Assembly: GCF_000717055.1 (NCBI RefSeq)
Contig: NZ_JNXI01000007.1
Location: 186,001-250,000, forward strand
Direction of reading: 5' to 3'
DNA length: 64,000 bases
Source of the DNA: Streptomyces iakyrus
GTDB taxonomy: Bacteria > Actinomycetota > Actinomycetes > Streptomycetales > Streptomycetaceae
Under the pieces are notes generated by a model. The model did not search any database. It was given only the letters and a program-made list of their open reading frames with translations, and was not told where the DNA came from. Below are positions 25,898-36,343 of this stretch, piece by piece. The position numbers were made by a program, and so were the translations under genes. Within the stretch, counting starts at the first letter, position 1. Every line of letters begins with the position of its first letter.

Positions 25898-26755
25898 TCA
25901 GTCTGTCGCCGCGGCGGGAGCGCCGACGGGGCGTGCACGGCGGTGGTGGCGGAGGGCGGATGCCAAGTGGGAGAGGAAGAACAGGGTCACCGCGAGGGCC
26001 GAGACGGTCGCGCCGGCCGCGGTGCTCAGGTGCCAGGACAGCAGCAGCCCGCCGAAGGTGGCGGTGGCGCCGAGCAGCGCCGCGAGGGTCATGACGCCCC
26101 GCACACTGCGCGCCCAGGGCAGCGCTGCCGCGGGCGGCGCGATGAGCAGGCCCAGCACCAGCAGCGTCCCCACGATGTGGAACGACGCGACGATGGCCAG
26201 CGCCAGCAGGCCGAGCAGCGCGGCGTGCGCCAGGCGAGGCCGCAGGCCGAGCGTGCTGGCCTTGCGCGGGTCGAAGGCCAGGGCGAGGAAGGCCCGGTGG
26301 CCGAGGACCGAGACGGCCAGCGCCAGGAGCAGCGCCACGCCCAGCAGCACCAAGTCCTGTTCACGGACGGCGAGGACGTCGCCGAAGAGGAACCCGGTCA
26401 GGTCGACCGCGAAGGACTGCGACCGCGACACGATGATGACGCCGAGCGACAACATCCCCACGAACAGCAGGCCGATACCGGTGTCCTGGGACAGTTTCGG
26501 GGTGCGGCCGAGGGCGGTGACGCCGGCGGTCATGACGAGAGCGCTCAGCAGCGCCCCGACCAGCAGGTTGCCGCCCAGCAGCGCGGCGAGCGCGACTCCG
26601 GGCAGCAGCCCGTGGGACATGGCGTCACCGAGGAAGGCCATTCCCCTGAGCACCACCCAGGTGCCGGCCAGGGCACAGATCACCGACACCAGCATCCCGC
26701 CCCACAAGGCCCTTTGGACGAAGGTCACCTGAAAGGGGTCCGTCAACCACTCCAT
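25898..26755 (-). CDS. aztB: Zinc/manganese ABC transporter permease
   Basis: A 285-residue membrane protein with eight or nine hydrophobic segments, of the ZnuB/TroC family. Family features are GTWVVLRGMAFLGDAMSHGLLPGVALA near the N-terminus, TGIGLLFVGMLSLGV, and VGTLLVLGLLIAPPAAA in the coupling-helix region. It forms the membrane channel for the AztC-bound metal with the ATPase encoded divergently. Its ATG lies 15 bp from the aztA ATG, so the two promoters must lie within one another's coding or start region. Confidence 0.9.
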   Translation of the reverse strand: MEWLTDPFQVTFVQRALWGGMLVSVICALAGTWVVLRGMAFLGDAMSHGLLPGVALAALLGGNLLVGALLSALVMTAGVTALGRTPKLSQDTGIGLLFVGMLSLGVIIVSRSQSFAVDLTGFLFGDVLAVREQDLVLLGVALLLALAVSVLGHRAFLALAFDPRKASTLGLRPRLAHAALLGLLALAIVASFHIVGTLLVLGLLIAPPAAALPWARSVRGVMTLAALLGATATFGGLLLSWHLSTAAGATVSALAVTLFFLSHLASALRHHRRARPVGAPAAATD

Positions 26756-26769
26756 GGGAACACATTACA

Positions 26770-27510
26770 ATGACAATCATGTTCAGAACTCCCCCCTCCC
26801 CCGCTCCGGCCAAGGACACGACGCCCCGCGTCCGCTTCACCGAAGTGTCCGCCGGATACCCGGGCCGTCCCGTTCTCCATGAACTCGACGCCGAGATACC
26901 GGCGTTGACCCTCACCGCATTGGTCGGCCCGAACGGAAGCGGGAAGTCCACCCTGCTCGGCGTGCTCGCCGGAGTGATCCAGCCCACATCAGGCAAGCTC
27001 CACCACGCCGGCGACCGGCCACCGGCGTTCGTCCCGCAGCGCGGCGCCGTCGGTGACGCGCTGCCCTTGACCGTCAGGCAGACGGTGGAGATGGGGCGCT
27101 GGGGTGAGCGCGGGCCATGGCGCCGGCTGACCCGGCAGGATCGCGCCATCGTGGACACGGCCATGGAACGACTGGGCATCATGGACCTCGCGTCCCGCCA
27201 GCTCGGGGAGCTGTCCGGCGGACAGAGACAACGCGCCCTGATCGCCCAAGGGCTCACCCAGGAGTCGGATCTGCTGCTCCTGGACGAACCCACCACCGGG
27301 CTCGATCCGGAGGCCAGGGAGCGGATCGCGGCGCTCCTGACCGAACTGGTCACCGACGGGGTGACCGTCGTCCAGGCCACACACGACCTGGAAGCCGCAC
27401 GCTCGGCGGACACCTGCCTCCTGCTCCGCGACGGTCACCTGGTGGGACAGGGCAACCCCGAGGAGCTTCTCACCGCCACGACCCTCGCCCGAATGTGGCA
27501 GTCGGCGTGA
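26770..27510 (+). CDS. aztA: Zinc ABC transporter ATP-binding protein
   Basis: A 246-residue ATPase. Walker A GPNGSGKST (near residue 54), signature ELSGGQRQR (near 150), Walker B LLLLDEPTTGLD (near 170) and the switch ATHDLEAAR are all intact. The first 20 residues are Pro-rich and lie before the ATPase fold. Two in-frame ATGs (the second three codons later) open the gene and no ribosome site precedes them, so a leaderless mRNA is likely. It is the only component of the transporter on the plus strand. Confidence 0.88.
   Translation: MTIMFRTPPSPAPAKDTTPRVRFTEVSAGYPGRPVLHELDAEIPALTLTALVGPNGSGKSTLLGVLAGVIQPTSGKLHHAGDRPPAFVPQRGAVGDALPLTVRQTVEMGRWGERGPWRRLTRQDRAIVDTAMERLGIMDLASRQLGELSGGQRQRALIAQGLTQESDLLLLDEPTTGLDPEARERIAALLTELVTDGVTVVQATHDLEAARSADTCLLLRDGHLVGQGNPEELLTATTLARMWQSA
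26771..26785. promoter_or_regulatory. Zur-like box over the aztA start codon
   Basis: TGACAATCATGTTCA is an imperfect 15-bp dyad that closely resembles the actinobacterial Zur-box pattern (TGA-AAT-ATT-TCA type). It spans the first two ATGs of aztA and lies 16 bp from the aztB start, so one bound repressor could silence both divergent transcripts. The match is from memory of the consensus, not from a scan. Confidence 0.55.
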
Positions 27511-27871
27511 AACGGCCCGTCACAGCCCCTGGCGAGCGGCAAGGACGTCGTCATCCGGTAGGCCGGCCACCGCGCCGTCCGGGTGACCCGAGCCGCAATG
27601 GAAACGGACCCCGTCGGAAGCATTGACGGAACCACGGCCCAAACCTATCTTCTGCTCGAAGTACCGTACGCAGTTCGGCTCCTCGAACAACCTTGCTCAA
27701 GCGTCACCCTTCACTGTGGTCAGCCCCTGGGCCTGATCCGTCCAACCCCCTGCCATGCCGTCGCGGACCCCCGCGCGGCACGGCCCCCTGTCGCCCCGTC
27801 AGACCGCCGGAACACGCGAGCGAACGCACCTACGAACCAGCAGTCACTCTGCCCCCACCGAGAGGTTCAAG
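27511..27871. other. 361-bp intergenic region before the GH127 gene
   Basis: No gene is seen. The region holds the 5' leader of the GH127 transcript and one stem-loop: TGCCG-CGCGG pairs with CCGCG-CGGCA with a single bulged T and a 4-base loop at 27756-27780. The stem lacks a T tract, so it may be a leader structure or a weak terminator for aztA. Confidence 0.6.
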
Positions 27872-30178
27872 ATGTCTTCCTCCGTCAGCAGACGGCGCCT
27901 CCTGCAAGCAGTGGGGGCCACCGCCGCCGCCCCTGTCACCGGATCCGTAGTCCGCGCGTCCCCCGCCCACGCGGCCGTGCCTCCCGCAAGGGCCGACATC
28001 GGGGTCTCCGCGCACCCCTTCGCACTCGAACAGGTCCGGCTCACCGCGAGCCGCTGGCTGGACAACCAGAACCGCACGCGGAACTACCTGCGGTTCATCG
28101 ATGTCGACCGGCTGCTGTACAACTTCCGGACCAACCACCGGCTGTCCACCAACGGCGCGGCCGCGAACGGCGGTTGGGACGCGCCGGACTTCCCCTTCCG
28201 CACCCACGTCCAAGGGCACTTCCTCACGGCCTGGGCACAGCTGTACGCCGTGACCGGGGACACCGTCTGCCGGGACAAGGCAGCCCGCATGGTTGCCGAG
28301 CTGGCCACATGCCAGGCCAACAACAGCGCCGCCGGCTTCAGCGCCGGGTACCTCTCCGGCTACCCCGAGTCCGACTTCACCGCTCTCGAGCAGCGGACTT
28401 TGAGCAATGGGAACGTGCCGTACTACACCATCCACAAGACCCTCGCCGGCCTGCTGGACGTGTGGCGCCACATCGGCAGCACGCAGGCCCGGGACGTGCT
28501 GCTCGCTCTGGCGGGATGGGTGGACTGGCGCACCGGCCGGCTGAGCGGCCAGCAGATGCAGGCCATGCTGCAGACGGAGTTGGGCGGCATGAACGCCGTA
28601 CTGACCGATCTCTATCAGCAGACGGGCGACGCGCGGTGGCTCGCCGTCGCCCGTCGGTTCGACCACGCCGCGGTGTTCGATCCGCTGGCGGCCAACCAGG
28701 ACCGGCTCAGCGGACTGCACGCCAACACCCAGGTACCCAAGTGGATCGGGGCCGCCCGGGAGTACAAGGCCACCGGTACGACCCGCTACCGGGACATCGC
28801 CACCAACGCCTGGAACCTCACCGTCAACGCGCACACCTATGCCATCGGCGGCAACAGCCAGGCGGAGCACTTCCGCGCCCCGAACGCCATCGCCGGCTAC
28901 CTGAACAAGGACACCTGCGAAAGCTGCAACACCTTCAACATGCTCCTTCTCACGCGGGAGTTGTTCGCGCTGGACCCGAACCGGGCCACGCTGTTCGACT
29001 ACTACGAGCGGGCCTGGCTGAACCACATGATCGGCCAGCAGAACCCGGCGAGCGACCACGGCCACGTCACCTACTTCACCCCGCTCAACCCGGGAGGCCG
29101 GCGCGGTGTGGGTCCTGCGTGGGGCGGCGGCACCTGGAGCACCGACTACGGCACGTTCTGGTGCTGCCAGGGCACGGGCCTGGAGATGCACACCAGGCTG
29201 ATGGACTCCATCTACTACCGCAGTGACGACACCCTGATCGTCAACCTGTTCGTGCCCTCAGTACTCAACTGGTCGGAGCGCGGGATCACGGTCACCCAGA
29301 CCACGGCATACCCCGTCGGCGACACCACGACCCTGCAGGTCACCGGCAACGTCGGCGGAACCTGGGCGATGCGTTTGCGCATCCCGGGCTGGACCGCCGG
29401 GGCCACCGTCAGCGTCAACGGCACGCGGCAGGACATCGTCACCACGCCCGGCAGCTACGCCACCCTGACCCGCTCCTGGACCTCCGGCGACACGGTCACC
29501 GTCCGCCTGCCCATGCGGGTCATCATGCGAGCGGCCAACGACAACGCGGACGTCGCCGCGATCACCTACGGACCGGTGGTCCTGTCCGGCAACTACGGCG
29601 ACTCCACGCTCAGCTCCCTGCCGTCGCTGAACCCGTCCTCGATCAGACGGACCAGCAACACGTCACTCGCCTTCACCGCCACCGCCAACGGCTCCACCGT
29701 CAGCCTGGGCCCGTTCCACGACGCGCACGGTCACAACTACGCCGTCTACTGGAACGCCGGCGGCACCGTCCGTCTCGCCAATGTGGGCAGCGGTCTCGTG
29801 CTGGGCATCCAGAACATGTCCACGGCCGACGGCGGCCGGGCTCTCCAGTGGCACGACTCGGGCACCGCCGACCACGACTGGCATCTGATCACCGACGGGG
29901 GCGGGTTCCGTTTCCGCAACACCCACAGCGGCAAGGTGCTCGGCGTCTTGACCATGTCCACGGACGACGACGCGACCGTCCTGCAGTGGTCGGACAACGG
30001 CACCGCAGACCACCGATGGACATTGCTCGACCAGGGAGACGGGACCTACAAGATCCGCAACGAGCACAGCGGCAAATTGCTCGCCATCGCGGACAACTCC
30101 ACCGCTGTCGGCGCGTTCGCGGTCCAGGGTCCGGACGACGGCACCTCCGACAACCGGTGGCGCATCGTGAGGAACTGA
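27872..30178 (+). CDS. GH127 beta-L-arabinofuranosidase with ricin-type lectin domain
   Basis: A 768-residue secreted enzyme. The ATG follows GAGAGG and opens a Tat-type signal (SRRRLLQAVGATAAA) ending near AHA. Residues about 45-620 are the DUF1680/GH127 catalytic part. The zinc-thiolate site typical of the family is present: CESC near residue 349 (Glu and second Cys) and WCCQG near residue 430, whose first Cys is the expected nucleophile. Residues about 630-768 are three ricin-type lectin repeats. GH127 enzymes release beta-linked L-arabinofuranose from plant glycoproteins and arabino-oligosaccharides. It heads a run of three plus-strand arabinan/galactan-active genes. Confidence 0.9.
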   Translation: MSSSVSRRRLLQAVGATAAAPVTGSVVRASPAHAAVPPARADIGVSAHPFALEQVRLTASRWLDNQNRTRNYLRFIDVDRLLYNFRTNHRLSTNGAAANGGWDAPDFPFRTHVQGHFLTAWAQLYAVTGDTVCRDKAARMVAELATCQANNSAAGFSAGYLSGYPESDFTALEQRTLSNGNVPYYTIHKTLAGLLDVWRHIGSTQARDVLLALAGWVDWRTGRLSGQQMQAMLQTELGGMNAVLTDLYQQTGDARWLAVARRFDHAAVFDPLAANQDRLSGLHANTQVPKWIGAAREYKATGTTRYRDIATNAWNLTVNAHTYAIGGNSQAEHFRAPNAIAGYLNKDTCESCNTFNMLLLTRELFALDPNRATLFDYYERAWLNHMIGQQNPASDHGHVTYFTPLNPGGRRGVGPAWGGGTWSTDYGTFWCCQGTGLEMHTRLMDSIYYRSDDTLIVNLFVPSVLNWSERGITVTQTTAYPVGDTTTLQVTGNVGGTWAMRLRIPGWTAGATVSVNGTRQDIVTTPGSYATLTRSWTSGDTVTVRLPMRVIMRAANDNADVAAITYGPVVLSGNYGDSTLSSLPSLNPSSIRRTSNTSLAFTATANGSTVSLGPFHDAHGHNYAVYWNAGGTVRLANVGSGLVLGIQNMSTADGGRALQWHDSGTADHDWHLITDGGGFRFRNTHSGKVLGVLTMSTDDDATVLQWSDNGTADHRWTLLDQGDGTYKIRNEHSGKLLAIADNSTAVGAFAVQGPDDGTSDNRWRIVRN

Positions 30179-30251
30179 GACCCGCCCCGGAGGCAGATGG
30201 CCGCTCTTCCCCCTTCCGTCTGCTCGGCGACTCGACCTGTGTTCGGCATAG

Positions 30252-31697
<1,446 letters not shown>

Positions 31698-31774
31698 CCC
31701 GGGCACACCTGATCACAACCTCATGAGCGGCCCATCAGGCCCGCACAGCTTCGCGGGCCAGGAAGGAACCCCCC

Positions 31775-33418
31775 ATGGTCTTACACAGACGACTGCTGCG
31801 TCTCCTCACGGCCACCGCGCTGACGCTCACCGCCTGCTTCACCGCCTCCGCCGGCACGACCGCCGAGGCCGCGCCGGGCAGCCCGGCACTCACCCCGCCC
31901 CTGGGCTGGAACAGCTGGAACAGCTTCGGGTGCGGGATCACCGAGGCGCAGGTCCGCCAGGCCGCCGACGCGATGGTGTCCACGGGCATGAAGGCCGCGG
32001 GCTACCAGTACGTCGTCGTCGACGACTGCTGGTTCGACCCGCAGCGTGACGCGGCGGGCAACCTCCGGGCCAACCCGACCAAGTTCCCCAGCGGCATGAA
32101 GGCGCTCGGCGACTACATCCACGGCAAGGGCCTGAAGTTCGGCATCTACCAGGCGCCCAACGAGAAGACGTGCGCGCAGGGCGTAGGGACCTACCCCGGC
32201 TCCACCGGCAGCAAGGGCCACGAGGCCCAGGACGCCGCCACGTTCGCGTCATGGGGCGTGGACTACCTCAAGTACGACTGGTGTTCCGGCAGCGGCACAC
32301 TCAACGAGCAGATCGCGCGGTTCACCCTCATGCGTGACGCCCTGCGCGCCACCGGCCGCCCGATCGTCTACAGCATCAACCCCAACAGCTTCCACTCCCC
32401 CACCGGCGACAAGTACGACTGGGGTGAGGTCGCCGACCTGTGGCGGACGACCGAGGACCTGCTCGACATCTGGCAGAACAGCAACACCAACAGCTACCCG
32501 ATGGGCGTCGGCAACGTCCTGGACGTCACCGCGCCGCTGGCCGCCCAGTCGGGCCCGGGAAACTGGAACGACCCCGACATGCTGGTCGTCGGCCGTCCCG
32601 GTCTGTCGCTGACCGAGTCCCGCTCCCACTTCGCCCTGTGGTCGCTGCTCTCGGCCCCGCTCATGGCCGGCAACGACATCCGCACCATGTCCGCCGACGT
32701 GAGCGCGATCCTGCGCAACCCCCGTCTGCTGGCGGTCAACCAGGATCCGCTGGGCGCGGGCGGGCGCAGGGTGCGCGACGACGGCGACACCGAGGTGTTC
32801 GCCAAGCCCCTGTCCGACGGATCGGTCGCCGTGGGCCTGTTCAACCGGGGAGCGGGCACTGCGACCATCACCGCCTCGGCCGCGCAGGTCGGCCTCACCG
32901 GAGGGTCGTTCACCCTCACCGACCTGTGGACCGGTGCCGCGTCGAGCACGTCCGGGCAGATCTCGGCGAGCGTCCCGGCGCACGGTGTCGCCGTGTTCAA
33001 GATGACGGGCGGCAGCCCGCTGGCCTCCACCACCGCACGCCTGCGCGCCACCGGGTCCGGCCGCTGCCTGGACGTGGACCGCGCCGCCACCGCGGCCGGG
33101 TCGGCGACGCTGATCTGGGACTGCCACACCGCCGCCAACCAGCTCTGGACCACCTGGGCCGGAGGCGAGATCCGCGTCTACGGCGACAAGTGCCTGGACG
33201 CCTCCAACCGGGGCACCACCAACGGCACACGGGTCGTCGTCTGGCCCTGCAACGGGCAGAACAACCAGAAGTGGACCAGGCAGACCGACGGGTCGATCCG
33301 CAACGTCCACGCCGGGCTCTGCCTGGACGCCCAACAAGCAGGGACCGCCAACGGGACCCCGGTCGTCCTGTGGACGTGCAACGGCCAGAACAACCAGAAG
33401 TGGACCACACTCCCCTGA
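31775..33418 (+). CDS. GH27 alpha-galactosidase/beta-L-arabinopyranosidase with ricin domain
   Basis: A 547-residue secreted enzyme. A signal peptide ends near residue 32. Residues about 38-340 are the GH27 barrel: PPLGWNSWNSFGC, VVDDCWFDPQRD, YLKYDWC with the nucleophile Asp near 169, and NVLDV with the acid/base Asp at 250, followed by GNWNDPDML. A C-terminal beta domain and ricin-type repeats (about 415-547) follow. The usual SDAG-like loop of alpha-galactosidases is GIYQAPNEKTC here, and the neighbours are arabinose-releasing enzymes. This favours a beta-L-arabinopyranosidase of the Streptomyces type, but alpha-galactosidase is equally possible by sequence. Confidence 0.9.
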   Translation: MVLHRRLLRLLTATALTLTACFTASAGTTAEAAPGSPALTPPLGWNSWNSFGCGITEAQVRQAADAMVSTGMKAAGYQYVVVDDCWFDPQRDAAGNLRANPTKFPSGMKALGDYIHGKGLKFGIYQAPNEKTCAQGVGTYPGSTGSKGHEAQDAATFASWGVDYLKYDWCSGSGTLNEQIARFTLMRDALRATGRPIVYSINPNSFHSPTGDKYDWGEVADLWRTTEDLLDIWQNSNTNSYPMGVGNVLDVTAPLAAQSGPGNWNDPDMLVVGRPGLSLTESRSHFALWSLLSAPLMAGNDIRTMSADVSAILRNPRLLAVNQDPLGAGGRRVRDDGDTEVFAKPLSDGSVAVGLFNRGAGTATITASAAQVGLTGGSFTLTDLWTGAASSTSGQISASVPAHGVAVFKMTGGSPLASTTARLRATGSGRCLDVDRAATAAGSATLIWDCHTAANQLWTTWAGGEIRVYGDKCLDASNRGTTNGTRVVVWPCNGQNNQKWTRQTDGSIRNVHAGLCLDAQQAGTANGTPVVLWTCNGQNNQKWTTLP

Positions 33419-33489
33419 CCCGCCGCCCCTGCCGGCGCGCGGGCAGACGCCCTGGCGGTTGAGGGCAGTCCACGACAGCGGACCGAGCT

Positions 33490-33523
33490 GCGGGGCCGCA
33501 GGCCGTCACGGCCGCGGCCCCGC
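33490..33523. terminator. bidirectional terminator hairpin between convergent genes
   Basis: GCGGGGCCGC and GCGGCCCCGC form a perfect 10-bp outer stem; an inner GGCCGT/ACGGCC stem closes the loop. It lies between the GH27 stop and the GH74 stop, which face each other, and could end both transcripts. Confidence 0.75.
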
Positions 33524-33537
33524 CACGGCTCGCGGGG

Positions 33538-36189
33538 TCAGGACGGGTCGCCGTACTGCAGGCCGCGTCCGTTGGTGCCGACGTAGACGCGGCCGAAGGT
33601 GTCGGGATCGCCGGTGATGACGCCGACACCGCCGATGGCGCCCCACTGGTGGGCGTTGTCGTTGACGCGGAGCCAGGTGGAGCCCTTGTCGGTGGAGCGG
33701 AAGACTCCGGTGACGTCCTTGACGGTGCCGATCAGGTACAGGGCCTGGTAGTCGGTGCCCGGCTCGGCCTTGCCGAGGCCGAGGGCGGAGGCGGACTGCA
33801 CCGTCTTGAGCGTGGTGAAGGTGCGGCCGCCGTCGGTGGAGTGCAGGAGCCCCTTGCCCGAGCCGGAGATCCACAGGTCCCCAGCGATGCCGGGAACGGC
33901 CGTGAGCCTGCCGGAGGGCAGGTTGCCGGCGCGGGCGGTGAAGGTCGCGCCACCGTCGGCGCTGGCGTAGAGCGTGCCGCCGGACAGCGAGTAGAAGGTC
34001 CTGGCCGAGGAGCGGTCGGCGACGATCACGGCGCCGGTGCCCAGGCCGCTGACCCTCGACCAGCTCGCCCCGTTGTCGGTCGAGCGGTACGGGGCCTGAC
34101 CGGCCTGCGTCCAGACGATGGTGGAGCCGTCCGCCGCGAGCGCGACATGCCCGTCCTGGGCACTGGCCACCGGCTCCGCCTTGAAGCCCTTCCAGCTACG
34201 GCCCCCGTCGGTGGAGTAGGCGCCGTCCTGCGCGCCGCCACGGCCGACACGGACCATCATCGACGGCTTGGACTGGGCGAAGTCGATGTCGGTGCTGTTG
34301 GTCATCATCGGGTTGCTCAGCCGCCCGGAGGGCACCTTGGTCAGGGAGTCGTGCCGGAAGCCGCCCTGGTCGCCCATGGAGGTGATGACGGTGGCGCCGC
34401 CGGGAGGAGCGATCGCGTCCAGCAGCGCGGTCTCCTCCAGCCCTCGGGCGCCCATGCTCCAGTGGCTGGTGCCGCCGGTGTCGGAGGCGCCTGCGTCCTT
34501 GCTGCGCAGGATGCCGTTGCCGGTGCCGTACAGCACGTGCCCGGAGTTGAAGGGGTCGATGGCCAGGGCGGTCATCCAGTGCCCGGTGTGGGTGCCGACG
34601 TAGGGGGCGGCGGAGGCGCTGCGCACCGACTTGTCGGCCAGTGCCTTCCATGTGGCGCCGCCGTCCGTGGTCCGGTAGATCTCGTCCTCGGGCCACCAGC
34701 GGCCGAGAGTGGTGACCATCACCGTGGAGGGCTTGCGCGGGTCCACGGCCAGACCGGAGAAGCCGTAGTCGCCCTGGGAGGGGGAGATGTTCTTCCATGT
34801 CCCGCTGCCCGGCGTGTACTTCCACACCGAGCCCGCCGTCACGCCGTTGGGTCCGAGGTTGTCGGTGTACGTCAGGTACAGCGACCCGTCACCGGAGAGC
34901 ACGCCGTGCTGCGGCAACTGGCCGGTGGGCTGCCCGGAGACGCCCTGCCAGGTGCTGCCGCCGTCGGTGGAGCGGTACAGGGAGGTGGACCTGTCGTTGA
35001 CGCCGACGTAGATCGTCTTGCTGCCGGCCGGGCCGTACGTCACGAAGGAGATGCCCGCGCCGCTGCTCGCCCCGTCCTTGACGGGGAACGAGGAGACCTG
35101 ACGCCATGTCACACCGGAGTCGGTGCTGCGCCACAGGCCGTTCTTGCGGGTGCCCAGCAGCAGGGTGCCATTGTCCGCGGGGTTGATCGCCAGCCGTTCG
35201 CCCGCACCGCGGCCGTCCTCGTTGGCGCCCAGCTTGAAGGGCAGATCGGTGCGCTTGAAGGTGCGGCCCCGGTCGGTGGAGCGCAGGAGCGCGCCGTTGC
35301 CGGCCCACTCGTTGGTGTAGGTGCCCGCCGCGAGGTAGAGCCGCTTGGGGTCGACGGGGTCGGTGGCCACCGCGTCGATGCCCAGCAGGTTCCAGTCCTT
35401 CTCGCCGATCCAGTCGGTCAGCGGGATCCACTGCTCGGCCCCGGTGTCCCAGCGGTAGGCACCGCCCATGTCGGTGCGCGCGTACAGCAGGCCCTTCTCC
35501 CGCTGGTTGAACACGAGTCCGGTGACATAACCACCGCCCACCACCTGGGCGTTCTTCCACACATACGGACCGGCCGCGGCCGTGGTCGGCGCCGTGCCCG
35601 CCCCGGCCGCCCGGGGCTCGGCCGACTTCACCAGCTTCCACTCCTGGCTGGCGCTGCCTGTGGCGGGATACTGGATGACTGCCGCGCCGTCGGCCTTGGA
35701 GCCCTTGGAGACGTCCAGCAGTTGGCCGCTCCTGCGCGAGGTGAAGGTGACGGCGTCGGAACCGCTCACCTCGCTGATCTTCCACTCCTGGGAGGTGGAG
35801 GAACTGTCGGTCTGCTGCTCCGTGGCGGCTGCCCGGGCGGTCGAGTCGCCCGCTGTGCCCAGCACTTTGCCGCTGTTGCGGTTGACCAGCTCGTAGTAGC
35901 CGTCCCTGGTGGGCCGCAGCCTCCATTGCTGGTTGGCGGTGTTCTGGTCGGTCCACTGCTGGATACGGGTGCCGTCAGCGGCGGAGAAACCGTTGACGTC
36001 CAGCACCTTGCCGCTGCGCACGGAGACCAGCCGGTAGTAGGCGTCGCCATCGACCGTCGCGGCCTGCGAGTCCTCCTGCGCGACAAGGAGATACGGCACG
36101 AGAACGGCGGGCACGCCGAGCAGCAGACCAGTGGCGGTCCAGCGGCGGCGGTGACGCCCGCGGCGTCCGCCGTTCGTGGGGTTGTTCAT
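33538..36189 (-). CDS. GH74 xyloglucanase with N-terminal ricin-type domain
   Basis: An 883-residue secreted enzyme. An Arg-rich N-terminus precedes a membrane/signal segment (about residues 18-42). Residues about 47-190 are ricin-type lectin repeats (GKVLDVNG, QQW, GKVLGTAG, SQEW). The rest is the double seven-bladed GH74 propeller with many STDGG.TW blade motifs. The two catalytic Asp positions are visible in YARTDMGGAYRWD and AIDPFNSGHVLYGTG. GH74 cleaves the glucan backbone of xyloglucan. AGGAGAACG before the ATG supports the start. Most actinobacterial GH74 proteins end in a CBM2; here the binding module is N-terminal and of the ricin type. Confidence 0.92.
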   Translation of the reverse strand: MNNPTNGGRRGRHRRRWTATGLLLGVPAVLVPYLLVAQEDSQAATVDGDAYYRLVSVRSGKVLDVNGFSAADGTRIQQWTDQNTANQQWRLRPTRDGYYELVNRNSGKVLGTAGDSTARAAATEQQTDSSSTSQEWKISEVSGSDAVTFTSRRSGQLLDVSKGSKADGAAVIQYPATGSASQEWKLVKSAEPRAAGAGTAPTTAAAGPYVWKNAQVVGGGYVTGLVFNQREKGLLYARTDMGGAYRWDTGAEQWIPLTDWIGEKDWNLLGIDAVATDPVDPKRLYLAAGTYTNEWAGNGALLRSTDRGRTFKRTDLPFKLGANEDGRGAGERLAINPADNGTLLLGTRKNGLWRSTDSGVTWRQVSSFPVKDGASSGAGISFVTYGPAGSKTIYVGVNDRSTSLYRSTDGGSTWQGVSGQPTGQLPQHGVLSGDGSLYLTYTDNLGPNGVTAGSVWKYTPGSGTWKNISPSQGDYGFSGLAVDPRKPSTVMVTTLGRWWPEDEIYRTTDGGATWKALADKSVRSASAAPYVGTHTGHWMTALAIDPFNSGHVLYGTGNGILRSKDAGASDTGGTSHWSMGARGLEETALLDAIAPPGGATVITSMGDQGGFRHDSLTKVPSGRLSNPMMTNSTDIDFAQSKPSMMVRVGRGGAQDGAYSTDGGRSWKGFKAEPVASAQDGHVALAADGSTIVWTQAGQAPYRSTDNGASWSRVSGLGTGAVIVADRSSARTFYSLSGGTLYASADGGATFTARAGNLPSGRLTAVPGIAGDLWISGSGKGLLHSTDGGRTFTTLKTVQSASALGLGKAEPGTDYQALYLIGTVKDVTGVFRSTDKGSTWLRVNDNAHQWGAIGGVGVITGDPDTFGRVYVGTNGRGLQYGDPS

Positions 36190-36230
36190 GGGGAGGCGTT
36201 CTCCTTGCATGCTGTTCAACAGTGGAAACC

Positions 36231-36261
36231 CGGATCCGGCCACTGGAACTGGCCGGATCCG
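36231..36261 (-). terminator. intrinsic terminator after the GDSL esterase gene
   Basis: GGATCCGGCCA and TGGCCGGATCC form a perfect 11-bp stem (12 with the flanking C-G) and a 7-base loop, followed on the minus strand by GGGTTTCC. It lies between the esterase stop and the GH74 start, so those two minus-strand genes are probably separate transcripts. Confidence 0.82.
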
Positions 36262-36343
36262 CTCCCTTGTCGTCACAGACGTCACACAAGGTTGCCGCGA
36301 GCCGGGATTTGCTTCTACCGCCCTGGGGGTCGTGGGAGCGGTG

